Shown here: piece after piece, positions 25,905 through 35,400 of the stretch
How positions within the stretch are numbered: the first letter of the stretch is position 1
How the letters are laid out: each line of letters starts with the position of its first letter
Origin: Streptomyces sp. DH12
GTDB taxonomy: Bacteria; Actinomycetota; Actinomycetes; Streptomycetales; Streptomycetaceae
DNA: 64,000 bases
Reading direction: 5' to 3'
Assembly (NCBI RefSeq): GCF_020873895.1
Contig: NZ_JAHWGT010000016.1
Span: forward strand, 62,001-126,000
Program-made: the position numbers and the translations under genes
Notes under the pieces: model-generated
What the model saw: only the letters and a program-made list of their open reading frames with translations
Database searches by the model: none
What the model was told of the DNA's origin: nothing

Positions 25905-26197
25905 CGCTTCCACCACCTTCGCGACGGTGCCGGGGGGCGGCCGGTGTCCGCGAGCACGCCGCGCTCCAGGAGTGAGGCCACGCAGTCGTCGACAGCCGCC
26001 CGCACGGTCGCGGGGTCGAGCCCGGCCGGGATCGCGATCCGGTCGGCGAGCCCGGCGACGGACCCGATGGTGACGGCCTCCCGCCACACCGTGGCGGCGG
26101 CGGGATCCAGCATGAGCCACCGTCCGGCCGTGGTGTCCAGGACGGCGGCGCCTTCCGGTGTGATGGCGTAGTGCACGCCCGGGGCCGCGGTCAGCAC
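25901..26197 (-). CDS. lasso RRE protein (B1, PqqD-like leader-binding)
   Basis: A 98-residue winged-helix PqqD-like protein. GTG 26197 (VLTAAPGVHYAITPEGAAVL) overlaps the cyclase stop by 7 bp. DTTAGRWLMLDPAAATVWRE and AAVDDCVASLLERGVLADTG are the family pattern. It binds the precursor leader and presents it to the B2 protease. The start is set by the overlap and by the conserved YAITPEG segment. Confidence 0.85.
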   Translation of the reverse strand: MLTAAPGVHYAITPEGAAVLDTTAGRWLMLDPAAATVWREAVTIGSVAGLADRIAIPAGLDPATVRAAVDDCVASLLERGVLADTGRPPAPSRRWWKR

Positions 26198-27900
26198 CCC
26201 GCCCCCCGCCTTCCGGTGAGCCACTGGCAGGTGGCGATCAGCTGGTGCAGGGAGGCGATCGGGGCCGCGCCCTGCCCCCGCGCCGCCTCCAGCAGCGTGC
26301 GCCGGGCCGCGACCGGGTCGATCAGGCCCTCGCTGACCAGGGGGCTGTCCTGGATGAGCCGGGCCAGTGCGAACTGGTGGCGGGCCAGACCGGCGATGCG
26401 CTGGGCGGTGAAGCTGCCCTTCGACCGGCGAGCCGTCAACCACTCGGGCAGGGCCGGCAGCGCGGCGGCCAGCAGCGGCTTGTAGGTGACCACGCCGCGG
26501 CGCGCGGAGGCCGGCACGGCGAACGCGGCCCGAACGACCTCGTTGTCGAGGTAGGGATAGAGCGGACGCACGTCGAGCGCCGCGTACAGGGACCGGGCGG
26601 TGCGGGCCTCCTCCCCGGTGGCCCGCAGCGCCGCCCACTGCTCCGCCTCGTCCGCGAACTGCGCGGGACCCTCCTCGGCGGCCCGCCTCAGCATGGCCGC
26701 CGCGCGGGTGCGGGCGTAGGGGGTCAGCCAGGACGCCGCCGAGCCCAGGCGGCACCACGTCCACCCCGGCGGGCCCTCGGCGGGCAGCGCGCCGCTCTTC
26801 AGTCGGTCGGCTGCGCTCAGCAGCGCGCCGTGTGGCCCGAGCGCCGCGCTGCGGCGCAGCGCCTTCCAGTACGGGCCCGGCGCGATGCCGCGCAGCCGCG
26901 CCCAGGCCGCGGCGTGGCGCTTGGCGGCGCGTTCCTCGCCGCGCTGGATCATGCCGACCCAGGCGGCGCTGCTCGCGTCCAGCACCACGTCCCCGCCGTG
27001 CCCGGTCAGGTGCAGCGGCCTTCCCGCGACCGGGCCGAGGTAGAGGCGGTCCATGTGCCAGTTCACGACGTCGGCGGCCGGCTCATCGGTGTCCGGCGTG
27101 CCGTCGAGGCGGAAGGGCAGATGCGCGTCGCCGCCGGCCGCGATCTCGTGCGGGATCCTGGCGTGCTCGGCGATGCGCAGGGCGTAGGCGGTGTCCTCGC
27201 CGCTGGTCTGCCCGTCGGTGTAGGTCACGGCGCGGACCGGGCCGGCAGCGGCCGCGAGGAGGACCGCGGTCCCCGAGTCCAGGCCGCCGGACAGATCCGC
27301 GCCCACCTCCACCCCCGCGATGCACACCGGCCGCTGCACGGCCCGGGTGAGCGCCCGCCCGAACGCCTCGGCGCCGCTGCACAGGTCCTCGACCGGCCGG
27401 ACGTCGCAGACGTCGACCAAGCTGGTCTCGCTGCGGCTGATGACCAGTCCGTAGCCACCGGGCACCAGGTTGATGCCGCGGTAGGGAGTGCGGTCGGGCC
27501 AGTGCTGCGGGCCGCAGGCCAGCCGCGCGACCAGAAACTCCAGATCCATGGGAGCCTTGGTCTGCTCGGCCAGGTCGCCCAGGTGCACGTCCCAGACGGG
27601 GCCGTGCTCGTGGCGGGTGTAGTAGACGGGGCGGGTGCCGGCGAGGTCCCCGGCGACGAACCGAGTGCCGTCCGCGGCGTGCGCGCTCACCCAGTACGAG
27701 CCGGGCCAGCGCGTGAGGGCGGCCCACTGGTGGGCGGCGACCGCGCCCAGCGCCCGCATCAGTTCCTCCCGGCCGGCGCCGCAGTCGCCCGCAACGGTCA
27801 GACGGCAGGGCCCGTCGAACACCGTCCGGGTCGGTTCGCCGCGCGTCTTCACCAGCTCCTGGTCGACGGTGGCCTGCTGCTCCATGCTGTGCCTCCCCAT
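26191..27900 (-). CDS. lasso macrolactam synthetase (asparagine-synthetase-like)
   Basis: A 569-residue asparagine-synthetase-B-like cyclase. The C-terminal ATP-binding domain shows GVEVGADLSGGLDSGTAVLL (PP-loop SGGxDS) and later RPLYPYLDNEVVRAAFAVPA. The N-terminal glutaminase-like domain lacks a start Cys, as expected for lasso C proteins, which adenylate an Asp or Glu side chain and let the Gly1 amine of the core attack it. It is 90 bp downstream of the precursor gene on the same strand. Confidence 0.9.
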   Translation of the reverse strand: MGRHSMEQQATVDQELVKTRGEPTRTVFDGPCRLTVAGDCGAGREELMRALGAVAAHQWAALTRWPGSYWVSAHAADGTRFVAGDLAGTRPVYYTRHEHGPVWDVHLGDLAEQTKAPMDLEFLVARLACGPQHWPDRTPYRGINLVPGGYGLVISRSETSLVDVCDVRPVEDLCSGAEAFGRALTRAVQRPVCIAGVEVGADLSGGLDSGTAVLLAAAAGPVRAVTYTDGQTSGEDTAYALRIAEHARIPHEIAAGGDAHLPFRLDGTPDTDEPAADVVNWHMDRLYLGPVAGRPLHLTGHGGDVVLDASSAAWVGMIQRGEERAAKRHAAAWARLRGIAPGPYWKALRRSAALGPHGALLSAADRLKSGALPAEGPPGWTWCRLGSAASWLTPYARTRAAAMLRRAAEEGPAQFADEAEQWAALRATGEEARTARSLYAALDVRPLYPYLDNEVVRAAFAVPASARRGVVTYKPLLAAALPALPEWLTARRSKGSFTAQRIAGLARHQFALARLIQDSPLVSEGLIDPVAARRTLLEAARGQGAAPIASLHQLIATCQWLTGRRGAGC

Positions 27901-27990
27901 TTGCGCTGACGTACTGGACGGACCGGGGCCCGGCGCCCCGCGCGGACATGCCGCCGGACGCCGGGCCCCGTTCGTGCTGGAAGCCGAAGA

Positions 27991-28152
27991 TCAACCCTCG
28001 AAGTAGTTCGACTTGTCGGCGTCGTTGGCGTTCAGCCGGCCGAGCGTCAGGACGTCGACCTCGTGGACGGCGATCTGCGGCACGAAGCCGGCGACCGCCC
28101 GCGTGTCCTGCTCGGCGGCCTTGTCGTTGACCGGGGTGGCGTTGATGACCAT
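27991..28152 (-). CDS. lasso peptide precursor
   Basis: A 53-residue peptide from ATG 28152 with GGAGGAAC seven bases upstream. The leader ends FVPQIAVHEVDVLTL, with Thr at -2 as required for lasso processing, giving the predicted core GRLNANDADKSNYFEG. Ring closure would join Gly1 to Asp7 or Asp9; Asp7-Ala8 or Asp9-Lys10 could be the methyltransferase target. The usual leader Tyr of YxxP is replaced (Phe two before the Pro). By eye it differs from the lasso cores known to me, but no search was possible. First gene of the operon with cyclase, RRE, protease, exporter, PIMT and Nudix genes. Confidence 0.85.
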   Translation of the reverse strand: MVINATPVNDKAAEQDTRAVAGFVPQIAVHEVDVLTLGRLNANDADKSNYFEG

Positions 28153-28410
28153 GTCCGTTCCTCCGTCTCGAATCCCGGCGCCGTGTCGGCCGGGCTGCAC
28201 CCAGTTCACCGCTCGGGTCCGCTGCGTTGCCACGGCGATGGCACTGCGCTTGCCTGCGCCTGGCCGACGGCCCTCGCCCTGCGGCGCTGCTGCGAATCGC
28301 TGCGAACTACGCCTGACCAGCCAAGAGTTGGCACCCGGCGCGTATCCTGAAGCCCAGCGCACGGCCATCACCGCAAGCACCACACGCCACCTCTGACCAG
28401 GGGGAACACG

Positions 28411-29819
28411 GTGTCGCAACCGGCAGGACGCCCCAACGACTCCCTCGCGCACTGGGTGCGCCGCTCCGGTGCGAGCTACAACCGCATCGCCAAGGAGATC
28501 AACGAGGTCGCGGCCGACCGAGGACGGCACGACATCCAAACCGACAGCTCCCGCGTCTCGCGGTGGATCAACAAGGGCGAGCAGCCCAGGCCGCCCGTGC
28601 CCGAGTACCTGGCGCTGGCGTTGAGCCGGTTGTGCCACCAGCCGCACCAGCTCACCCCCGCTGACCTGGGATTCTCCGACAGCGGGCCGCGCCGGGCAGG
28701 GGAAGGGTGGTCAGCGCGTGCGGTCGTCGCCGCCATTCTCGACACCACTCGGAGCGATGCCGTGACCGATGAACACACCCCCTCCCATACCCGCCTGCTG
28801 CACGGCACCGACCTGGTGAGCGCGGTCCAGCCCTGGCTGCACCTGCCCGACGGCGCACCCCTGCCCAAGCCGACCGAGGCAGGCCAGCGGCTGGGCATGT
28901 CGGACGTCGAACGCATCCAGGCCACCACCAGCGCCTTCCGCCACCTGGACAACGAGCACGGCGGCGCCCTGTCCCGCCTCGCCGTCGTCGGCCAGCTCCA
29001 GCACGTCACCCACCTCACCCGCACGCGCACCTACACCGAGGAAACCGGCCGGGCCCTGTTCGCTGCCGTCGCCGAGCTCGCCAGCGTCGCCGGCTGGATG
29101 ACCCACGACGCCGGCGTCCACCAAGACGCCCAGCACTACCTCCTCCTCGGCCTGCAAGCCGCCAAGCAAGCCGGACCCCACGGCGCCGGGTCGGCGGGCA
29201 CCTGCTGAACTGCCTCGCCCGCCAGGCCAACCACCTCGGCCACGCCGACGACGCCCTCGAACTGGTCCAAGCCGCCCAGTACGGCACCCGCAAGCTCCCG
29301 CCGGGCCGCCTCCGGGCCCTGCTGTGCTCCCTCGAAGCACGCTGCCACGCCGTCCTGGGCAACGTCGGCGACATGGAGCGCGCCACGGCAACCGCCGAGA
29401 CCGCCCTGTCGAACGACGCGGGCGATGCCACTCCGAGCTGGGCCGCCTGGTTCGACACCGCCGAGTACCAGGTGACTGCCGGAGTGTGCGAGTTCATCGC
29501 CGCCGAACACGTCCCCCAGCGCGCCGAGCGCGCCGTCACCCTCATCAGCCAGGGAACCGCCCACCGGCCCGCCGAACGCGTCCGCAGCCGCGCCTTCGAC
29601 CACATCGCCCTCGCCCGCGCCTACGTACGCGCCGGCCAGCCCGAGGCTGCGGACGCCGCGACGAGCCAAGCTCTTACCCTCATGGGTGCGGTCAACTCGA
29701 CACGGGTGGGCGACCGACTGATGGAACTCCACACGGAGCTGAAGTCCGCTCCGCTCGGTGGGAGCACCGTCGCCAGCCGGGAACGCATCCGCGCCGCCGT
29801 CCAGCCGCACAGCCGGTGA
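28411..29819 (+). pseudogene. XRE/TPR-type regulator, frameshifted
   Basis: The gene is divergent from the lasso operon. The first part (MSQPAGRPNDSLAHWVRRSG, KEINEVAADRGRHDIQTDSS, RVSRWINKGEQPRPPVPEYL) is an XRE-like DNA-binding domain. It ends early at TGA 29206, while the frame one base back continues with GGHLLNCLARQANHLGHADD, YGTRKLPPGRLRALLCSLEA and TPR-like helices to 29819. One missing base near 29188 explains this. If real, the regulator lacks its sensor half and control of the lasso genes may be altered; a sequencing error is the alternative. The gap 28153-28410 should hold both promoters. Confidence 0.8.
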
Positions 29820-29984
29820 CCGGGAGCCGTACGTCCGCGTGGTCATCCAGGCCACCTGGGCGGCGGTGGCCGCGTCCTGGACGGCGGACGGCGCGGATGC
29901 GGGCATGGCGAGGGGACCTCCGTGGCGGGAGGGTGAAGGGTGAGGTGGGCCGGCCCCGAGTCGGCCGGGCGCCGCCGCGGGGGG

Positions 29985-30262
29985 TCAGCGCTCGGGCTTG
30001 GGGGGCCGCTGCATCAGCGCGGCCGCCGCCTGGTCGAGAGTGACCTCCTCGTGCAGTAGGGCGGAGATCACTTCGGTGATCGGCATCTCGACGCCGTGGG
30101 CGCGGGCCAGGGCCAGGATCGCTTCGGCGGACTTGACGCCTTCGGTGGTCTGCCGGGTGGCGGCCGTCGCCTCCTGGACGCTCGTTCCCTGGCCGAGCTG
30201 GGTGCCGAAGGTGCGGTTGCGGGAGAGGGGGAGGAGCAGGTGGCGAAGCGGCGGGCGGCGTC
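29985..30262 (-). pseudogene. gpsA fragment with internal deletion
   Basis: Bases 29985-30242 closely match the 3' end of the intact gpsA at 40644-40907, with scattered substitutions. The copy then skips about 245 bp and resumes with 20 bases equal to about 41153-41174 before joining an unrelated nuclease fragment. It has no start and cannot make the dehydrogenase. The gap 29820-29984 shows no gene. Confidence 0.8.
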
Positions 30263-30263
30263 T

Positions 30264-30540
30264 TCGTCAGTGCAAGAAGTACGCGGCGCATCGGAGCGTG
30301 TCCTCGCAGGACATGCAGAAGTTCGTCGGCACCGGCCGTCTCGAGCACGGCGCGGACGTCGCCCTGTTTGTCACCTCTTGCCGCGCGTTCACGAGGGACG
30401 CGCTGGGCCTGGCGTTGCGCCAGGACATCGTGGCCCTGCACCGCGACCTGCTGGGCTCCTGGGTCAAGGGTGCTCACCTGGGCAGCCTGATCCCGCTCAA
30501 CGGCAGCGGCGGCGGCACCAGGCGGCGCCCCTCTGCCTGA
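30264..30540 (+). pseudogene. C-terminal fragment of Mrr-like restriction endonuclease
   Basis: The frame reads QCKKYAAHRSVSSQDMQKFV, GADVALFVTSCRAFTRDALG and LRQDIVALHRDLLGSWVKGA to a stop at 30538. It is nearly identical to the 3' part of the gene at 51685, but here the Trp codon after LLGS is intact, showing the original C-terminus (about 25 residues more). The N-terminal membrane part and the first catalytic Asp are missing. Similarity between the two copies continues past the stop to 30624, where an IS interrupts it. Confidence 0.75.
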
Positions 30541-30623
30541 CCACGACACGCTGCCGTCGGTGTCGACCTTGGACCAGACACCGAGGATGGCCAGTCCGTG
30601 TGGACGGAAGCGGAGCACGACCT

Positions 30624-31490
30624 AGGGCACGTCTTGTCGATCATGTGTCGAGCCAGATGAGGGTGCTGGTTAGGGTGCTGGCGGCGAGGTAGCGGTCGGG
30701 GCGTTTGTCGTAACGGGTGGCGATGCCCTGCCATTGCTTGAGGCGGTGGAAGCAGCGTTCCACGACGTTGCGGCGTCGGTAGGCGGCCCTGTCGAAGGCG
30801 CAGGGCCGCCTACCGGCGCCGTCGCCGTCCCGCGAGCTGATCGAGGCGCTCGGGGACGGTGGCTTTGATGCCGCGGCGGCGGAGGTAGACCCGGAAGGTG
30901 CGGGCCGAGTAGCCCTTGTCCGCGACGACGTGGGCGGGCCGGGTCCAGGGTCTGCCCGGACCGGGCCCGGGGACGAGGATCTTGCCGATGACGGCTTCGG
31001 CCTGGGTGCGGTCGTTCACGTTCCCGCCGGTGAGGGTGAAGGCGAGCGGTCTGCCCTGTCCGTCGCAGGCGAAGTCTTGCTGGTCAGTCCGCCCCGGGAG
31101 CGTCCGAGGCCGCGTTCTTCGAGCCCCCTTTGGCAGCCGCGTGCTGGTGGGCCCGCACGATCGTGGAATCGATCGCGACCAGCCAGTCGATATCGGCCCG
31201 GCTCTGGGCAGCGGTCAGGAGACGGTCGAAGGTGCCGTCGGCGGCCCAGCGGGCGAACCGTCCGTGGACGGTCTGCCAGGGGCCGAACTGCTCGGGCAAG
31301 TCCCTCCAGGGCAGGCCGGCGCGGAACTTGAACACGATGCCCTCGAGCACCTGGCGGTGATCCCGCCACCGGCCACGAGCCCGGCCCACGGGCGGCAGCA
31401 GCGGTTCGATCACCGCCCAGGCGGCGTCAGAAATCTCCCCGTCCCTCACGACCGCACCAACGATCCGATGATCGGAAAGACACCCCCTAG
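30624..31490. mobile_element. decayed IS5-family insertion sequence with CTAG flanks
   Basis: An 859-bp element (30628-31486) lies between two CTAG tetranucleotides (30624-30627 and 31487-31490), the target duplication expected for IS427-type IS5 elements. Its imperfect terminal repeats read GGCACGTCTTGTCGATCAT and, on the other strand, GGGGTGTCTTTCCGATCAT. The left flank cuts the duplicated Mrr-downstream sequence. The transposase is broken, so the element cannot move by itself. Confidence 0.8.
30643..31449 (-). pseudogene. IS5-family transposase, several frameshifts
   Basis: From GTG 31449 the frame reads VRDGEISDAAWAVIEPLLPP, FRAGLPWRDLPEQFGPWQTV and the DDE Asp region WLVAIDSTIVRAHQHAAAKG, then breaks near 31085. 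Later pieces lie in other frames: GLGRSRGGLTSK, ACDGQGRPLAFTLTGGNVND, HVVADKGYSARTFRVYLRRR, and RRRNVVERCFHRLKQWQGIA with the last catalytic Glu. At least three shifts are needed, more than the single programmed shift known in IS427-type elements. Confidence 0.8.
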
Positions 31491-31679
31491 GCCGCCAGCC
31501 CCGCCGGGCCCCACCAACCAGCACCCACCTCGACGAAAGGCGAGCGCCTCCATGCAGCGTAACCACCACCACCGCCCGACGGACGGCAACAGCCGATTCC
31601 ACCGCCTCCTGGACTTCTTCACCCGCCGCCGCATCATGATGACCAATGGATCGAGCGACAGCTGCCGTAGGGGCTGCAG
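31491..31679. other. short non-coding stretch between IS and gene debris
   Basis: After the IS right end no convincing gene is visible. A 43-codon frame at 31551 (MQRNHHHRPTDGNSRFHRLL) is possible but has no recognisable domain. Confidence 0.3.
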
Positions 31680-31782
31680 CTGACCATCGCCCGGCACCTG
31701 AACGACTTCGGCGTGGGCTTCATCGAGGGTGGCTGGCCCGGCGCAAGCCCGCGGGACACGGAGTTCTTCGCCCGCGCGCTGA
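31680..31782 (+). pseudogene. citramalate synthase (CimA-like) fragment
   Basis: The frame reads [20 protein letters not shown] then [13 protein letters not shown], a segment near the N-terminus of citramalate synthases (the [22 protein letters not shown] block). Only about 34 codons survive, with no start and no catalytic remainder. It is debris from a core metabolic gene. Confidence 0.65.
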
Positions 31783-31839
31783 GACCCGTCCGCCACGGTC
31801 GCCGCCGATTCCGGCGTCCGGGGAGCACGCCAGAAGTAC

Positions 31840-32355
31840 TCGACTGCGGGAACCGCCAGCTCGCAGTGCACTTCAGCACACGGCTGCGGGCGCCTGTCCC
31901 GGCAGCGCGATGGCGGCCAGATAGAGTCATCGTCTTTCTCCGGCTGCGGCGCCTACGGACGTCGTTGGGTGATCCAGTGCAAACACAGGCGCGACGGCCT
32001 CGCCGGCTCCGCGGTCGGCACACCGGACCTCCAAGTCCTCAACGGCACTGCCCGCCACGTCCACGGCGCCGACGTCGCGGTCCTCGTGACCAACGGCCGA
32101 GTGACCGCCCCGGCCGTCGTCTTCGCCCGGCAGCAGCGCCTCCACGTCGTCGACCGCCACACCCTGGGAGCCTGGGCGGCCGACTCACGCCCGCTGTGGG
32201 AGCTGCTCCGAGACCGTCCCGTCACCCCGCAAACCGACCTCACTGTCCTGAACACCGCGCGGGCATGTCGACGATCAGGTCACAGCGAGGGTGGCGAACC
32301 GAAGAGCAGCAAGAGGTTCGTCCACGACCGGACCCTTGTTCCTAACGATTCATAG
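31840..32355 (+). pseudogene. second Mrr-like restriction endonuclease, 3' portion
   Basis: The readable part is [60 protein letters not shown] and [23 protein letters not shown] is the catalytic Gln-x-Lys of the Mrr nuclease fold. Upstream the frame ([14 protein letters not shown]) does not match a nuclease core and there is no start, so the 5' half is lost or scrambled. It differs in sequence from the copies at 30264 and 51685. A short variant starting at GTG 31969 could be translated. Confidence 0.55.
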
Positions 32356-32461
32356 GCCGGCTCCGCTGTCGACCCCGAGAGCTGCCTGGGGAGCCGGCGA
32401 CGTCTCATGGCATGCTGGTTGATCTTGCTTGCTCGTAGCTGTACCGGGGGGTTGTTGCGTC

Positions 32462-35400
32462 GTGGGTTACACGATTCCTGAGGGCGTCGACACGATGCTC
32501 GACGTCGTCGGTGTGGGGTGGCCCAACATCGACGAGGACGCGTACCGGGACATGGCCGACACGTTGCGGGAGTTCGCGGATGACGCGGACGGTGACGCCA
32601 GTACGGCTCACGGGTACGTCCAGGCGCTGCTGGCGACCGGGGGCAGCGAGTCGTTGACGGCGCTGGACGCGCACTGGAAGAAGGTGCAGGGCAAGCACAA
32701 GGACTTGGGGAAGGCGGCTCGTACGATCGCGGGGGCGCTGGACCGGGTTGCGGACATCATCGTCGCACGGAAGATCGCCGCGGTCGGCGAGCTGGCGGAT
32801 CTGGCCGCCACTGTTGGGATCACCCTGGCCTTGGCGCCGGTCACGGGTGGGTTGTCGGCGCTGATCGGCGGGGCGAAGATCGCCGCTACGCGGATCGCGT
32901 TCAAGAGGATCCTCAAGGAGATGGCCGACGCGGCAGTCGCGGAGATCGTCGCCACGCTCACCGAACCAGCCGTCGCTGCGCTGGAGAACGTCGTGGCCGA
33001 CCTGGCCATCCAGACCGCGCTGAATGCCACCGGCGTCCAGGACGGGTATGACACCGGGCAGACGGCGCAGGCGGCGAAGGATGGTATGCAGCTTGCTTCC
33101 GCAGGCGGCGCCGGGGCTGGTACGGGTGGCGGTGGCGGCCCGAAGATTGACCACGCTGCTCACGAGCGCGCCGGGACGCATCTCACCGGGGTGCAGGTTG
33201 CCATGCGCGACAAGACCGGTTCGAAGCTGGGGAAGGCGAAAGGCTTCCACGGTCGTGTCAAGGGCAGGGATGCTTTGACGGCCGTGTTGGACAAGACGGT
33301 CGACGGCGTGATGCGGAAGCTGACGAAGGCGCTGGACGACATTGGTGAGCACGTTGGCAAGACGCTTCCCAACGCGCTGTCCCGCAGTTCGAAGGCGCAC
33401 CGGAACAGTGACCTCGACGTCCATGACCGCATCAAGAAGATCACCGCGGGGGAGAGCAGGAGCGGTAAGGACGGCTCTGGAAGGGGCGGCGCCGGTAGCG
33501 GGCGTACACGGCCGACGGTGCTGGGCAGGGCCCGGGAGCGGGCGCGCGAGCTCGCGATGTCGCTGCTGATCCGGCGGTGCAAGACGGACCCGGTGGACGT
33601 CGCGACGGGCGAGATGGTCCTCGCCCAGACCGACCTCGCCCTGCCTGGCATCCTGCCGGTGCTGCTGCAGCGCACGCACATATCCAGTTACCGCTACGGC
33701 CACAGCTTCGGGCCCAGCTGGGCCTGCACCTTGGATGAGCGCCTTGAACCGTGCGGTGCGGGCGTGGCGTGGGCGCGGGAGGACGGCTCGGTGTTGGTCT
33801 ACCCCCGGCTGCCGGGGGATGACGGCCAGGGGGTGTGGGCGGTCGAAGGGGACCGGGTCCCTCTGCGTTTCGATGCGCGCAGTGTTCTCGGTGAGGTGAC
33901 GTACGCGGTCACCGATCCGCATTCGGGATTGACGCGTCGTTTCACCGGCAGCCCGTACAAGGCGGGCGGGCAGTACTGGCTGACGGAGATCGAGGACCGC
34001 AACGGCAACGCCGTGCGTATCGGCCGGGATGACGACGGCGTGGCGACGATGGTGGTCCACGAGGGCGGCTACCGGGTGGCGGTGTTCACGGATGCCGTCC
34101 GCGGCCGCGTGATCGGGCTGGAGGTGCTCACCCCGGAGGGGCCGGCGAAGGTGGCGGCCTTCAGCTACGACGGGCAGGGGAATCTGGAGGCCATCAGCAA
34201 CTTCGACGGCCCCGCGATGCGGTTCTCCTATGACGGTGATCATCGGATTACCTCGTGGACGGACCGCAACGGGCACACTTACCGGTACGTCTACGATGCC
34301 GCCGGCCGTGTCGTGCAGACGATCGGGCCGGACGGGGCTTTGTCGTCGTCGTTCACCTACGACACGGAGAACCGGGTCACCACCTTCACCGACTCCACCG
34401 GCGCGGTGACGATGACGCGGTTGAACGAGCTCGGGCAGGTGATCGCGGAGACTGATCCCCTGGGGAACACGGTGCTGCGCCAGTGGGACCGGTACGACAA
34501 CCTCCTGTCGCGTACCGACGCGCTGGGCAGCACCGCAGAGTTCACCTGGGACGAGCGCGGCAATCTCACGGTCCTCCGCCAGCCGGACGGCGCCACGTCG
34601 ACCCTGGAGTACAACGACCTCAACCTGCCCGTGCAGTCGACCGCCCCGGACGGCACCACGTGGCAGCAGAGCTACGACGAGCGCGGCAACCGGCTGTCTG
34701 TGACGGCGCCCGACGGCAGCAGCTCGAGCTACCGGGTCGGTGCGCACGGCGAGGTCGTCGAGCAGAGGGATCCGACCGGGGTGAGCGAGCGCCTCGGTTA
34801 TGACCGCGCGGGAGTTCCCCTCACCCTTACCGACCCGCTGGGCCACCAGTACCGCGTCGAGCGTGACGCCTTCGGCCGGCCGGTGCGCGTCACCGACCCG
34901 GCCGGAGCCGTCACCCGGATGGAGTGGACCAAGCAGGGGTGGCTTGCCCGCTGTGTGCGCCCCGACGGCACCGAGGAGTCGTGGGCCTGGGACGACGAAG
35001 GGAACTGCCTGGCCCGCACCGACCCTCGGGGCGACACGACGCGTTTCGAGTACACCCACTTCGCCTTGCTCTCCGCGCGTACCGGCGCGGACGGGGCTCG
35101 CTACGAGTTCCGCTACGACACCGAGCTGCGGCTGACCGAGGTCCGCAACCCCCAGGGACTTGTGTGGACCTACAGCTACGACGCGGCGGGCCGCCTTATC
35201 GGCGAGAGGGACTTCGACGGCCGCACCCTCACCTACACCTATGACGCCGCCGGCCGGCTGATCACTAGGACGACGCCGCTCGGCGAGCGCATCAGCCTGA
35301 CTTACGACGCCGGAGATCGCGTCGTGTGCAAGGACGCCGCCGGGCAGGTCACCCATTACACCTACGACGCGGCCGGCGACCTTGTCGCGGCCACCTCGCC

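Noticed and set aside
26245-27909. A 554-codon plus-strand frame
   Set aside because: It is antisense to the lasso cyclase, which has the PP-loop motif SGGLDS.
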